23,522 bases of DNA from positions 1 through 23,522 of the forward strand of contig NZ_JOEY01000088.1 of the NCBI RefSeq assembly GCF_000718165.1. The letters run 5' to 3'. This document shows positions 7,372 to 14,833 of the stretch, in pieces; position 1 is the stretch's first letter; every line of letters starts with the position of its first letter. Below the pieces are notes generated by a model. It ran no database searches and was not told where the DNA came from. It saw nothing but the letters and a program-made list of their open reading frames with translations. Position numbers and translations under genes: made by a program. This DNA comes from Streptomyces fulvoviolaceus (GTDB taxonomy: Bacteria; Actinomycetota; Actinomycetes; Streptomycetales; Streptomycetaceae).

Positions 7372-7622
7372 GGGATCCTGGTCCAGCTGGTAGCACCGTC
7401 CCGGATCACAAGAATCTCCCTTCCGAATGTGAGAACCATACTTTCAAGTCAGGCTCGCCCGGAAGGCCCGTGTGGCGACTTTGTGTCAGCGCGCGACAGC
7501 ACCCCGGGATACCGGAACCGAGTAGTGACGCCCAGAGCGCCGAAGGGTAGGGTTCTCTGCTAGCGAGCTCATAGATCTCTGTTTTTGAGAACGCCATTTT
7601 CGCCAGCCGGGAAGGGGACGGG
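7372..7622. promoter_or_regulatory. Divergent promoter region between the eight-gene operon and the aldehyde dehydrogenase operon
   Basis: This 251-base stretch is the longest non-coding gap in the window and is clearly richer in A and T than its flanks, notably at 7405-7450 and 7550-7605. It must hold the start signals for both outward-facing operons. I see no box pair good enough to call. GAGAAC occurs at 7431-7436 and 7587-7592, and its complement GTTCTC at 7552-7557. GATCTC and GAGAAC at 7574-7592 are separated by seven bases, the same spacing as the operator-like repeat at 13200-13218. Confidence 0.6.
7574..7592. promoter_or_regulatory. Candidate operator, imperfect inverted repeat
   Basis: GATCTC (7574-7579), seven bases, then GAGAAC (7587-7592), 30 bases before the aldehyde dehydrogenase start. 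Five of six arm positions are complementary. The arms and the 7-base gap match the form of the better site at 13200-13218. It could be a weak copy of the same regulator's site; this is inference from two sites only. Confidence 0.35.
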
Positions 7623-9098
7623 ATGCCACTCCCGAACAGGGCGCCGACCACAGCGGACTCCACACGGCGCCTGCTCATCGACGGACAACTCGTCGGCGCC
7701 GACGGGACGTTCACCACGCTCGACCCCGCCACCGGCGACGTCCTGGGCCGGGCTCCCGACGCCACGGCCGCCCAGGCGGAAGCCGCGGTGGCGGCGGCCC
7801 GGCGCGCCTTCGACACCACGAGCTGGCCCACGGACAAGGAGTTCCGCGTCCGCTGCCTCGACCAGCTCCACCGGGCCCTCACCGAACACCTGGAGGAGCT
7901 GCGGGAGTTGACGATCGCCGAGGTCGGCGCGCCCCGCATGCTGACCCACAGCCAGCAGCTCGACGAGCCCGTGGACCTGGTCCGCTACTACGCCGACCTG
8001 CTCCGCACCCACCCCCTGACCGAGGACCTCGGCGAGGTCGAGTACCAGGGGCAACGTCATCACCGCTGGGTGGAGAAGGAGGCGGGCGGGGTCCTGGCCG
8101 CGATCGTGCCGTACAACTACCCCACCCAGCTCGCCCTCGCCAAGCTGGCCCCGGCGCTCGCCGCCGGCTGCACGGTCGTCCTCAAGGGCGCCCCGGACAC
8201 CCCGCTGATCACGCTGGCGCTCGGCGAGCTGATCGCGGAGCACACCGACATCCCTCCGGGCGTGGTCAACGTACTGACCTCGTCCGACGCGGCGATCGGC
8301 GAGCTGCTCACCACGCACGCGGACGTCGACATGGTCAGCTTCACCGGCTCCACCGCCACCGGCCGCCGCATCATGGCCGCCGCGAGCGGCACGGTGAAGA
8401 AGGTCTTCCTCGAACTCGGCGGCAAGTCCGCCCTGATCGTCCTCGACGACGCCGACTTCGCCGCCGCCTCGATGTACGCGGCCTACATGATCTGCCTGCA
8501 CGCGGGCCAGAGTTGTGCGATCACCTCCCGGATGCTGGTGCCGCGCGCCCACCACGACGCGATCGTCGAGCAGGTGGCGACCGCGCTCGACCGCGTGCGG
8601 TACGGCGATCCCGCGCATCCCAGGACGTACATGGGCCCGCTGATCAGCGAGCGGCAGCGGGACAAGGTCGACGGCATGGTCCGGCGGGCCGTCGCGGCGG
8701 GCGCGACGCTGGTGACCGGCGGCAAGCGGGTGGACCCCGGCTTCTTCTACACGCCCACCCTGCTCGCCGGGGTCGATCCGGCGAGCGAGCTGGCGCAGGA
8801 GGAGGTCTTCGGGCCGGTGCTCGCGGTGATTCCGTACGACGACGAGGACGACGCGGTCCGGATCGCCAACGACTCGGTCTACGGCCTCTCCGGTGCGGTC
8901 CACAGCGGCGACCGGAACCGGGCTCTGGCCCTGGCGCGGCGGATCCGCACGGGCACGTTCAGCGTCAACGGCGGCAACTACTTCTTCGCCGACACCCCCT
9001 TCGGGGGCTACAAGCAGTCGGGCATCGGCAGGGAAAAGGGCGTCGACGGTCTGGAGGAGTTCATGGAGCGCAAGACCTTCGGCGAGGTGGTCGCATGA
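7623..9098 (+). CDS. NAD(P)-dependent aldehyde dehydrogenase
   Basis: This 491-residue protein is a full-length aldehyde dehydrogenase. It shows PYNYP with Asn165, VLKGAPDTPL with Lys188, the nucleotide loop FTGSTATG (240-247), the general base Glu264 in LELGGKS, and the nucleophile Cys298 in AGQSC, followed by EEVFGPV. A conserved proline after the cofactor lysine (usually VLKP) is glycine here. It would oxidise an aldehyde, probably from the P450/alcohol dehydrogenase steps, to a carboxylate for CoA activation. ATG 7623 has AAGGGGA upstream. Its last bases overlap the start of the CoA-transferase gene (ATGA), so both products are probably made together. Substrate specificity cannot be told from sequence. 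Confidence 0.94.
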   Translation: MPLPNRAPTTADSTRRLLIDGQLVGADGTFTTLDPATGDVLGRAPDATAAQAEAAVAAARRAFDTTSWPTDKEFRVRCLDQLHRALTEHLEELRELTIAEVGAPRMLTHSQQLDEPVDLVRYYADLLRTHPLTEDLGEVEYQGQRHHRWVEKEAGGVLAAIVPYNYPTQLALAKLAPALAAGCTVVLKGAPDTPLITLALGELIAEHTDIPPGVVNVLTSSDAAIGELLTTHADVDMVSFTGSTATGRRIMAAASGTVKKVFLELGGKSALIVLDDADFAAASMYAAYMICLHAGQSCAITSRMLVPRAHHDAIVEQVATALDRVRYGDPAHPRTYMGPLISERQRDKVDGMVRRAVAAGATLVTGGKRVDPGFFYTPTLLAGVDPASELAQEEVFGPVLAVIPYDDEDDAVRIANDSVYGLSGAVHSGDRNRALALARRIRTGTFSVNGGNYFFADTPFGGYKQSGIGREKGVDGLEEFMERKTFGEVVA

Positions 9099-10306
9099 GC
9101 ACGGGACCACTCGCCGGGATACGGGTTCTCGAAGTCGCGATGTACGGCTTCGTGCCGTCCGCCGGTGCCGTGCTCGCCGACTGGGGCGCGGACGTCGTCA
9201 AGGTCGAGCACGCCGTGAACGGCGATCCGCAGCGCGGCCTTCGCCAGACCGGCACGTTCAAGGTCGAGGGCGATCCGAACCCCAACGTCGAGCACGCGAA
9301 CCGCGGCAAGCGCAGCATCGGCCTCGACATGGCGCGGCCCGAGGGCCGAGAGGTGCTGTACGACCTGGTCCGGCGCTCGGACGTGTTCCTGACCAGCTTT
9401 CTGCCCTCGACGCGGCGGAAGTTCGGCATCGACGTGGACGACATCCGTGAGGTGAACCCGCGGATCGTCTACGCCCGGGGCAGCGCGCTGGGCCCACGCG
9501 GCCGGGAGGCGGACAAGGGCGGCTACGACATGACCGCCTTCTGGGCCCGGGCCGGCACGGCGGCGAGCCTGACGCCGCCCGGCACGGAGGGGATGATCCC
9601 TCCCCCGGGGCCCGCCTACGGGGACACCATCTCCGGGACGAACCTCGCCGGGGGCATCGCGGCGGCGCTGCTCAAGCGTGAGCGCACCGGCGAGGCGTCG
9701 GTCGTGGACGTCTCGCTGCTCGGCAGCGGCGTATGGTCCCTGGGCCACGGCATCGCTCTCTCGGTGCACCTCGACAAGCCCATGGTCGCCCCGCCGTTGG
9801 GGGCCCACGGCTCCCCCACCAACCCGCTGTCCGGGCTGTACCGCACGGGCGACGGCCGCTATCTGGCCTTCGTCATGATGCAGCCCGGCAAGTTCTGGGC
9901 CGACGTGTGCCGGCACATCGACCGGCCCGAGCTGGCCGACGACCCGCGCTTCGCCTCCGCGTCCGACCTCATCGCGAACACGGAGGAGGCCGTCAAGATC
10001 CTGCGTGAGGTGATCGCCGGGCGCACACTCGCCCAGTGGACCGAGCGGTTCGCCACGCTGGCCGGTCCGTGGGCCCCCGTACAGGACTCCCTGCAGGTGG
10101 GCGCGGACGCCCAGGTCCGGGCGAACGAGTACCTGGTCCGGGCCGGAGAACTCGAACTGGCCGCGAATCCGGTGCAGTTCGACGTCGCCGCCCCGCAGCT
10201 CGGGCCGGCTCCGGAGTTCGCCGCGCAGACCGAGGAGGTGCTGCTGGAGCTGGGGCTGGACTGGGAGCGGATTCTGGAGCTCAAGGCGGCGGGAGCGGTG
10301 ACCTAG
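9095..10306 (+). CDS. Family III (CaiB/BaiF) acyl-CoA transferase
   Basis: This 403-residue protein has the family III CoA-transferase fold signature: an N-terminal GIRVLEVAMYGFVPSAGAVLADWGADVVKVE segment split by the usual A-x-x-LADxGAxVxKVE pattern, then a likely catalytic Asp177 in AYGDTISG that would form the acyl anhydride. These enzymes move CoA between carboxylates, so this one probably activates the acid made by the dehydrogenase it is coupled to (ATG overlaps its TGA), using CoA from another thioester. The C-terminal third has the expected PWAPVQ segment. It is distinct in sequence from the second CoA-transferase at 18822. Donor and acceptor are not known. Confidence 0.9.
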   Translation: MSTGPLAGIRVLEVAMYGFVPSAGAVLADWGADVVKVEHAVNGDPQRGLRQTGTFKVEGDPNPNVEHANRGKRSIGLDMARPEGREVLYDLVRRSDVFLTSFLPSTRRKFGIDVDDIREVNPRIVYARGSALGPRGREADKGGYDMTAFWARAGTAASLTPPGTEGMIPPPGPAYGDTISGTNLAGGIAAALLKRERTGEASVVDVSLLGSGVWSLGHGIALSVHLDKPMVAPPLGAHGSPTNPLSGLYRTGDGRYLAFVMMQPGKFWADVCRHIDRPELADDPRFASASDLIANTEEAVKILREVIAGRTLAQWTERFATLAGPWAPVQDSLQVGADAQVRANEYLVRAGELELAANPVQFDVAAPQLGPAPEFAAQTEEVLLELGLDWERILELKAAGAVT

Positions 10307-10336
10307 GCGCGGGGCGGCGGGGCGGCCACGTGGAAC

Positions 10337-10723
10337 TCACTCCTCGCGGGAGAGGCAGAACTCGTTGCCCTCGGGGTCGGCCAGGACGAGGCGGTCGGCA
10401 TGCCGGGCCCGAACGGTGGCACCGAGGCCGGTGAGCCGCTGGGTCTCCGCCGCCACGTCCGCCGCGCGCAGATCCGGGTGAACGCGGTTCTTCACGCTCT
10501 TGGCCTCGGGCACGAGCTGGAACCACAGACGGGGTCCGCCGTCCGCCGGCTCGACCAGCACGGTCGGGTCGTCCTCGATGCGGGTGATCCCCAGGGCACG
10601 CAGCCGGGCGAGTTCCGCGTCGTCGTACGGGGCGACGGCGTACCCCTCCAGGGCCGCGGCCCAGAAGCGGGCGGTGGCGGCGGGGCGGGCACAGTCGAAC
10701 ACGATGTCGTGAAGTCGCGCCAT
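10337..10723 (-). CDS. Small VOC-superfamily (glyoxalase/bleomycin-resistance-like) protein
   Basis: This 128-residue protein has the vicinal-oxygen-chelate pattern in a glyoxalase-like subfamily common in actinomycetes: HDIVFDCARPAATARFWAAALEGY at the start in paired beta-alpha-beta form, and LADPEGNEFCLS near the end (114-125). His5 and Glu121 could be metal ligands of one module, but a full catalytic set is not evident, so binding or resistance functions are as likely as catalysis. It converges on the CoA-transferase gene with only 30 bases between the stops and diverges from the dioxygenase gene. It is a single-gene unit and may be unrelated to the pathway. Confidence 0.8.
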   Translation of the reverse strand: MARLHDIVFDCARPAATARFWAAALEGYAVAPYDDAELARLRALGITRIEDDPTVLVEPADGGPRLWFQLVPEAKSVKNRVHPDLRAADVAAETQRLTGLGATVRARHADRLVLADPEGNEFCLSREE

Positions 10724-10791
10724 CCGACCATCTTGAGCGCCTACGGCGCACGGAGAGAACGAATTCGAGAGAAGGGCAGGGGACTCAAGCG
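10724..10791. promoter_or_regulatory. Divergent intergenic region with repeated GAGAGAA
   Basis: This 68-base gap separates the VOC gene from the dioxygenase gene. GAGAGAA occurs twice in direct orientation (10753-10759 and 10767-10773), with the 8-bp palindrome CGAATTCG between them (10760-10767). The GAGAA words recall the operator-like sites at 13200 and 14834, but the arrangement is different, so a shared regulator is only a possibility. GGGCAGGGGA (10774 onward) is the likely ribosome site of the dioxygenase gene. Confidence 0.35.
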
Positions 10792-11628
10792 ATGGCAGTC
10801 ACGGTCACAGAACTCACCCCGACGACCGGTGTCGAGGTCACCGGCCTCTCCGGCGGCCGGCTGGTCGACAAGGCGGTCGCCGAAGAATGCCTGGCCGCCC
10901 TGGAGCGGCGCGGGGTCGTGATCTACCGCGAGGCCGACGTCGACGACGACGATCTGGTCGCGTTCAGCCGGCTCCTCGGGCAGGTCGTCCCGCTGCCGAT
11001 GGGCGGTCATCCGACCCACCCGGAGATCCAGCGCATCACCCGCGACCCGTCGAAGAGCCCGCTGGCCGCCTACCGCGAGGGCACCTTCCACTGGCACATC
11101 GACGGAACGACGGACCAAGTCCCCAACAAGGCAACGCTGCTGACGGCACGCCAGATCTCGGACGACGGTGGCGGCGACACCGAGTTCGCCAACACCTTCG
11201 CCGCCTACGAGGCGCTCTCGGACACCGAGAAGCTGGAACTGGACGGCCTGCGCGTCGTGCACAGCTTCGCCGCCTCGCAGCTCCTCGTGACCCCCGAGCC
11301 GTCGCCGAAGGAGCGGGCGGCCTGGGACCGCAACCCGGCGCGCGAGCACCCGCTCGTCTGGACGCGCGGCAGCGGCCGCCGGTCCCTCCTGGTGGGCGCG
11401 ACGGCGGGCGAGATCGTCGACAGGCCGCCCGAGGAGGGCCGGGCGCTCCTCGACCGTCTCCTCGCCTGGGCGACCCAGCCACGGTTCACGCTCCGCCACC
11501 AGTGGCGCCGGGGCGACCTCGTCATCTGGGACAACACCGGCATGCTGCACCGGGCCCTGCCGTACGGCGCTGCCTCCTCCCGGCTGATGCACCGCACCTC
11601 GCTGCAGGGCGAGGAGGCGGTCGCATGA
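10792..11628 (+). CDS. TauD/TfdA-type Fe(II)/2-oxoglutarate-dependent dioxygenase
   Basis: This 278-residue protein has the TauD/TfdA layout. The iron-binding HxD is His102 and Asp104 in FHWHIDGT, the distal histidine is His253 in GMLHRALPY, and the 2-oxoglutarate-binding arginine is Arg264 or Arg268 in SSRLMHRT. Length fits the family (about 280). Such enzymes hydroxylate an unactivated carbon, often leading to loss of sulfite, an ether group or an amine from the substrate, while turning 2-oxoglutarate and oxygen into succinate and CO2. Here it is coupled to a short-chain dehydrogenase (ATGA overlap), which suggests hydroxylation followed by oxidation. The MGGHPTHPEIQ segment (70-80) is common in members annotated as taurine dioxygenase, but taurine is not implied. 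Confidence 0.92.
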   Translation: MAVTVTELTPTTGVEVTGLSGGRLVDKAVAEECLAALERRGVVIYREADVDDDDLVAFSRLLGQVVPLPMGGHPTHPEIQRITRDPSKSPLAAYREGTFHWHIDGTTDQVPNKATLLTARQISDDGGGDTEFANTFAAYEALSDTEKLELDGLRVVHSFAASQLLVTPEPSPKERAAWDRNPAREHPLVWTRGSGRRSLLVGATAGEIVDRPPEEGRALLDRLLAWATQPRFTLRHQWRRGDLVIWDNTGMLHRALPYGAASSRLMHRTSLQGEEAVA

Positions 11629-12383
11629 GCGAGCGACGTACGGCGATCGTCACGGGCGGCGGGTCGGGCATCGGGCGCTCCATCGCGCTGCGGCTCGCCG
11701 AGGACGGCTTCGCCACCGCCGTACTCGATCTGAACGAGGACTCGGCCGGGCAAGTGGCCGAAGAGGCACGGCAGAAGGGGCACGAGGCGGTCGCCTTCGG
11801 GGGCGTCGACGTGTCCGACCGCGCGCAGGTGAACGCGGCCGTGCAGCGGGTCCGGGACACCCTCGGCGGTCCGGTGCTCGTGCTCGTCAACAACGCCGGC
11901 GTGACCGGGTTCGACCCCTTCCTGAAGATCGCCGACGAGACGTGGGACCGGATCATGGCCGTGAACCTCAACGGCCCGTTCTACTGCTGCCAGGCGGTCG
12001 TGCCCGACATGAAGGAAGCCGGATGGGGCCGGATCGTGAACATCTCGTCGTCGAGCGCGCACTCGGGACAGCCGTACATGACGCACTACGTCGCGTCGAA
12101 GGCGGGTCTCGTCGGCCTCACCAAGTCCCTGGCGCTCGAACTCGGCCCGGCGGGCGTCACCGTGAACACCATTCCGCCCGGCTTCGTCGACACCCCGATG
12201 CTGCGCGCCTCGGAGGAACGCGGGCTTCTCGGCGGCTCGGTGGACCATCACGCGGAGCTCACTCCGGTACGACGACCCGGGCGGCCCGAGGACATCGCGG
12301 CCGCGTGTGCGTTCCTGGTCTCCGAGGAGGCGGGCTACATCACCGGGCAGGTGCTCGGCGTCAACGGGGGCCGCAACACGTGA
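11625..12383 (+). CDS. Classical short-chain dehydrogenase/reductase (FabG-like)
   Basis: This 252-residue SDR has TGGGSGIG (10-17), Asp35 after the second strand, which favours NAD(H), the structural motif NNAG (89-92), a serine cluster at 141-144, and catalytic Tyr155 and Lys159 in YVASK. The C-terminus (ITGQVLGVNGGRNT) is normal. Lacking the insert seen in the SDR at 5644, it should use free NAD(P). It starts inside the stop of the dioxygenase gene, so oxidation of that enzyme's hydroxylated product, or a beta-hydroxyacyl-CoA step, is likely. FabG-like family membership alone does not settle the substrate. A strong hairpin follows its stop. Confidence 0.92.
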   Translation: MSERRTAIVTGGGSGIGRSIALRLAEDGFATAVLDLNEDSAGQVAEEARQKGHEAVAFGGVDVSDRAQVNAAVQRVRDTLGGPVLVLVNNAGVTGFDPFLKIADETWDRIMAVNLNGPFYCCQAVVPDMKEAGWGRIVNISSSSAHSGQPYMTHYVASKAGLVGLTKSLALELGPAGVTVNTIPPGFVDTPMLRASEERGLLGGSVDHHAELTPVRRPGRPEDIAAACAFLVSEEAGYITGQVLGVNGGRNT

Positions 12384-12388
12384 GCCCG

Positions 12389-12423
12389 GAGCCGCGCGGC
12401 CGTCTCGGACTGCCGCGCGGCTC
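12389..12423. terminator. Strong hairpin between convergent genes, probable bidirectional terminator
   Basis: GAGCCGCGCGGC (12389-12400) and GCCGCGCGGCTC (12412-12423) are perfectly complementary, giving a 12-bp GC-only-rich stem with an 11-base loop. It starts five bases after the SDR stop and ends 31 bases before the stop of the convergent crotonase-fold gene. There is no U run, as is common for terminators in high-GC actinomycetes. The right arm is partly copied in the tandem duplication at 12441-12473. Confidence 0.75.
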
Positions 12424-12473
12424 ACTTCCTGCGGGTGAACGACTGCCGCATGGCTCACTTCCTGCGGGTCAAC
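12408..12473. repeat. 33-bp tandem duplication covering the end of the crotonase-fold gene
   Basis: Two adjacent 33-base units (12408-12440 and 12441-12473) agree at 30 of 33 positions; each contains GGCTCACTTCCTGCGGGT. Read on the minus strand, the gene-proximal unit encodes the true C-terminus (LTRRK then stop), and the distal unit repeats it in the same frame as FTRRK then stop. The right terminator arm lies in the distal unit and a degenerate copy lies in the other. Confidence 0.9.
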
Positions 12474-13174
12474 ACCCGCTCCGCCGCCGCCCAGTGCGCG
12501 TCCGCCGCCCACAGCCGGGCGAAGGCGCGCACCGCGTCGTCCGCCGAAGTGCCCGCCGCGACCACGCGTTTGACCTCACCGGCCGGGACGGTGGCGAGGG
12601 AGCGGGCCAGGGCACGCCAGCCCTCGTCGAAGGCGGCGCGCGGCAACACACGGTCGATCAGGCCGAGTTGCCGGGCCTCGGCGGCATCCAGGACGGCTCC
12701 CGAGCCGGCCAGCATCAGCGCCCTGCCCCGGCCGACCAGCGCCGCGAGCCGCTCGGCGCCGCCCCAGGCGGGCATGATCGCCAGGGTGGTCTGGTTGAAG
12801 CCGATCCGGATGTCGTCCGCGGCCACGCGGATGTCGGCGGCGACGGCCACCTCGGCCCCGCCGCCCAGGGCGTGGCCGTTGAGCGCGGCGATCACGGGGC
12901 CGGGGAAGCCGGCGATCCGGTCGCAGATGCCGCGCATCCGCCACGCCATGGCCGCCGCCTCGTCCTCGGTGCGGATCGCGGCGAGTTCCTTCAGGTCGCC
13001 GCCGGAGACGAACGCCCGGTCACCGGCGCCCCGGACGACGAGGGCCCGTGCACCCGCGGCCGCGTCGAGCGCCTTCTCCAACTCGTCCATCGTGGCGAGC
13101 GAGATGGCGTTGCGGGCGTGGGGACGGTCGATCGTGATCACGGCCAGGCCCTGGTCCAGTTCAAGGTCGATCAC
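12455..13174 (-). CDS. Enoyl-CoA hydratase/isomerase (crotonase) superfamily protein
   Basis: This 239-residue protein begins VIDLELDQGLAVITIDRP, a typical crotonase start. Oxyanion-hole segments are FVSGGDLKEL (about 55-64) and HALGGGAE (101-108). Glu108 matches the first catalytic glutamate (Glu144 of rat hydratase), but the second (Glu164) aligns with Gln128 in GFNQTTL, so simple hydratase activity is doubtful; isomerase, decarboxylase or hydrolase chemistry is possible. The GTG at 13174 is preferred, since GGGGG lies about ten bases upstream and the N-terminus then matches the family. An ATG at 13201 would add nine residues and has its AAGGAG only two bases away. It is transcribed alone, divergent from the ligase operon, with the operator-like repeat between them. 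Confidence 0.88.
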   Translation of the reverse strand: MIDLELDQGLAVITIDRPHARNAISLATMDELEKALDAAAGARALVVRGAGDRAFVSGGDLKELAAIRTEDEAAAMAWRMRGICDRIAGFPGPVIAALNGHALGGGAEVAVAADIRVAADDIRIGFNQTTLAIMPAWGGAERLAALVGRGRALMLAGSGAVLDAAEARQLGLIDRVLPRAAFDEGWRALARSLATVPAGEVKRVVAAGTSADDAVRAFARLWAADAHWAAAERVLTRRK

Positions 13175-13194
13175 GTCATTACCCCCGAGAGATA

Positions 13195-13223
13195 TTGGCA
13201 TTCTCCTTATACGAGAATAGCGT
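13195..13223 (+). promoter_or_regulatory. Promoter of the ligase-amidohydrolase operon
   Basis: TTGGCA (13195-13200), a 17-base spacer, and TAGCGT (13218-13223) form a good vegetative-type actinomycete promoter (-10 of TAGnnT form). Transcription would begin near 13230, leaving a leader of about 40 bases that carries GGAGG (13257-13260 region) ahead of ATG 13271. The stretch is AT-rich against a GC-rich background. Confidence 0.6.
13200..13218. promoter_or_regulatory. Operator-like inverted repeat inside the promoter
   Basis: ATTCTC (13200-13205), seven bases, GAGAAT (13213-13218): perfectly complementary 6-bp arms that fill the space between the -35 and -10 boxes. A bound protein would block RNA polymerase. 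A second, interleaved repeat, ATACG (13209-13213) and CGTAT (13221-13225), covers the -10 box. A minus-strand TATAAG (13211-13206) in the same place might serve the divergent crotonase-fold gene, so both directions may be controlled here. Confidence 0.6.
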
Positions 13224-13270
13224 ATGCGCCGCCTCGAAGAGCCGCCCGCTGTACTGGAGGTAGCACGCCC

Positions 13271-14833
13271 ATGCGAAAGATCCCCGCAGAGCTCGTCAAA
13301 CGCTATGAGGCAGAGGGCTGGTGGACCCGGGACACACTCGGCGACCTGCTGGCGCGCGGCCTGGCGGCGGCACCGGACACGGAGTTCCGTGTGCACTCGG
13401 CCGTCCGTCCCTGGTCCGGGACCTTCCGGGACGTCGAGCGGACCGCGCGCCGACTGGCCGGCGGACTGCGCGCACGGGGCGTCGGCCCCGGCGACACGGT
13501 CGCCTTCCAGCTGCCCAACTGGATGGAGGCCGCCGCGGTCTTCTGGGCCTCGGCGCTCCTCGGGGCGGCCGTGGTGCCGATCGTCCACTTCTACGGCCGC
13601 AAGGAGGTCGGGTACATCCTCGGCGCCGTCCAGCCGCAGGTCTTCGTCACCGCAGAGCGGTTCGGGCGGCTGGAGTTCCACCCCGACGTGTGCGCCGACG
13701 TCCCCGTCGTGGGCGTGGTCGGCCGCACCACGCGGCACCAGGGGCATGTCGAGCACTTCGACGACCTGCTCGGCGAGAACCTCCTGCCCGGCACTCTCCC
13801 GGCCGACCCGGCGGGCCCCGCCCTGATCGCCTTCACCTCGGGCACCACCCGCGACCCCAAGGGCGTCGTCCACAGCCATCAGACCCTCGGCCACGAGACA
13901 CGCCAACTCGCGGCGAGCTACCCGCCCGACCGGGGCAAACAGCTCACGGCGGCCCCCGTGGGCCACTTCATCGGCATGGTGAACGCGTTCCTGATTCCGG
14001 TCCTCGACGGCACCCCGGTCCACCTCACCGACGTGTGGGACCCGGGCCGGGCCCTCGACCTGATGACCGGTCACGAGCTGCACATAGGCGGCGGCGCGCC
14101 GTACTACGTCACGAGCCTCCTCGACCATCCCGGCTTCACCCCCGGGCATCTGCGGTACATGAAGTACGCGGGCCTGGGCGGAGCGTCGGTCCCGGCGGCC
14201 GTGACGACGCGGCTGGCGGGTCTCGGCATCCAGGTGTTCCGCGCCTACGGGAGCACCGAGCACCCCTCGATCACGTCGTCCCGGTACGACGCGCCCGAGC
14301 CCAAACGGCTGTTCACGGACGGGCACACGCTGACGGGTGTGGAGATCCGGCTGGACGAGGACGGCGAGATCCTCAGCCGGGGTCCGGACCTGTGCCTCGG
14401 CTACACCGACCCGGCCCTGACGGCGAGCGCCTTCGACGAGGAGGGGTGGTACCGCACGGGCGACATCGGGGTGCTCGACGAGGACGGCTACCTCACCATC
14501 ACGGACCGCAAGGCCGACATCATCATCCGCGGCGGCGAGAACATCAGCGCGGCCGAGGTCGAGGAGGTGCTGCTGACCCTGCCCGGGGTCGCGGAGGCCG
14601 CGGTGGTGGCCGCCCCCGACGCCCGGCTCGGCGAGCACGCGGCGGCGTTCGTCCGCATGCGAGCGGGACAGCCTCTCCCCTCCCTCGACGAACTGCGCGC
14701 CCACTTCGAACGAGCCGGTCTGGCCCGGCAGAAGTGGCCGGAGGAGCTGCACGGGGTCGAGGACTTCCCTCGGACGGCGAGCGGCAAGGTCCAGAAGTTC
14801 CGGCTGCGACAGGACATTGCCGTACGCGAATGA
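13271..14833 (+). CDS. AMP-forming acyl-CoA ligase (cyclohexanecarboxylate-CoA ligase-like)
   Basis: This 520-residue adenylate-forming enzyme would activate a carboxylate with ATP to acyl-AMP and then acyl-CoA. The phosphate loop is FTSGTTRDPKG (188-198), with Arg in place of the usual Gly after SGTT. Next come AYGSTEHPS, a YRTGDIG hinge segment, RGGENIS, and the catalytic Lys506 in TASGK. The N-terminus (IPAELVKRYEAEGWWTRDTLGDLL) and VVPIVHFYGRKEVGYIL resemble ligases for alicyclic and medium-chain acids such as cyclohexanecarboxylate, which fits an alicyclic substrate but does not prove it. ATG 13271 follows GGAGG at a slightly long spacing. It leads an operon with the amidohydrolase, a second ligase and a small helical protein. 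Confidence 0.9.
   Translation: MRKIPAELVKRYEAEGWWTRDTLGDLLARGLAAAPDTEFRVHSAVRPWSGTFRDVERTARRLAGGLRARGVGPGDTVAFQLPNWMEAAAVFWASALLGAAVVPIVHFYGRKEVGYILGAVQPQVFVTAERFGRLEFHPDVCADVPVVGVVGRTTRHQGHVEHFDDLLGENLLPGTLPADPAGPALIAFTSGTTRDPKGVVHSHQTLGHETRQLAASYPPDRGKQLTAAPVGHFIGMVNAFLIPVLDGTPVHLTDVWDPGRALDLMTGHELHIGGGAPYYVTSLLDHPGFTPGHLRYMKYAGLGGASVPAAVTTRLAGLGIQVFRAYGSTEHPSITSSRYDAPEPKRLFTDGHTLTGVEIRLDEDGEILSRGPDLCLGYTDPALTASAFDEEGWYRTGDIGVLDEDGYLTITDRKADIIIRGGENISAAEVEEVLLTLPGVAEAAVVAAPDARLGEHAAAFVRMRAGQPLPSLDELRAHFERAGLARQKWPEELHGVEDFPRTASGKVQKFRLRQDIAVRE

Noticed and set aside
5566..7563. Plus-strand frame of 665 codons opposite the SDR and beta-hydroxyacid dehydrogenase
   Set aside because: Antisense shadow; no family motifs, and the minus strand holds clear enzymes with start signals.
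10754..10773. Treating the GAGAGAA pair before the dioxygenase as a third full operator
   Set aside because: The words are direct, not inverted, and the spacing differs from the sites at 13200 and 14834. Kept only as a weak observation.
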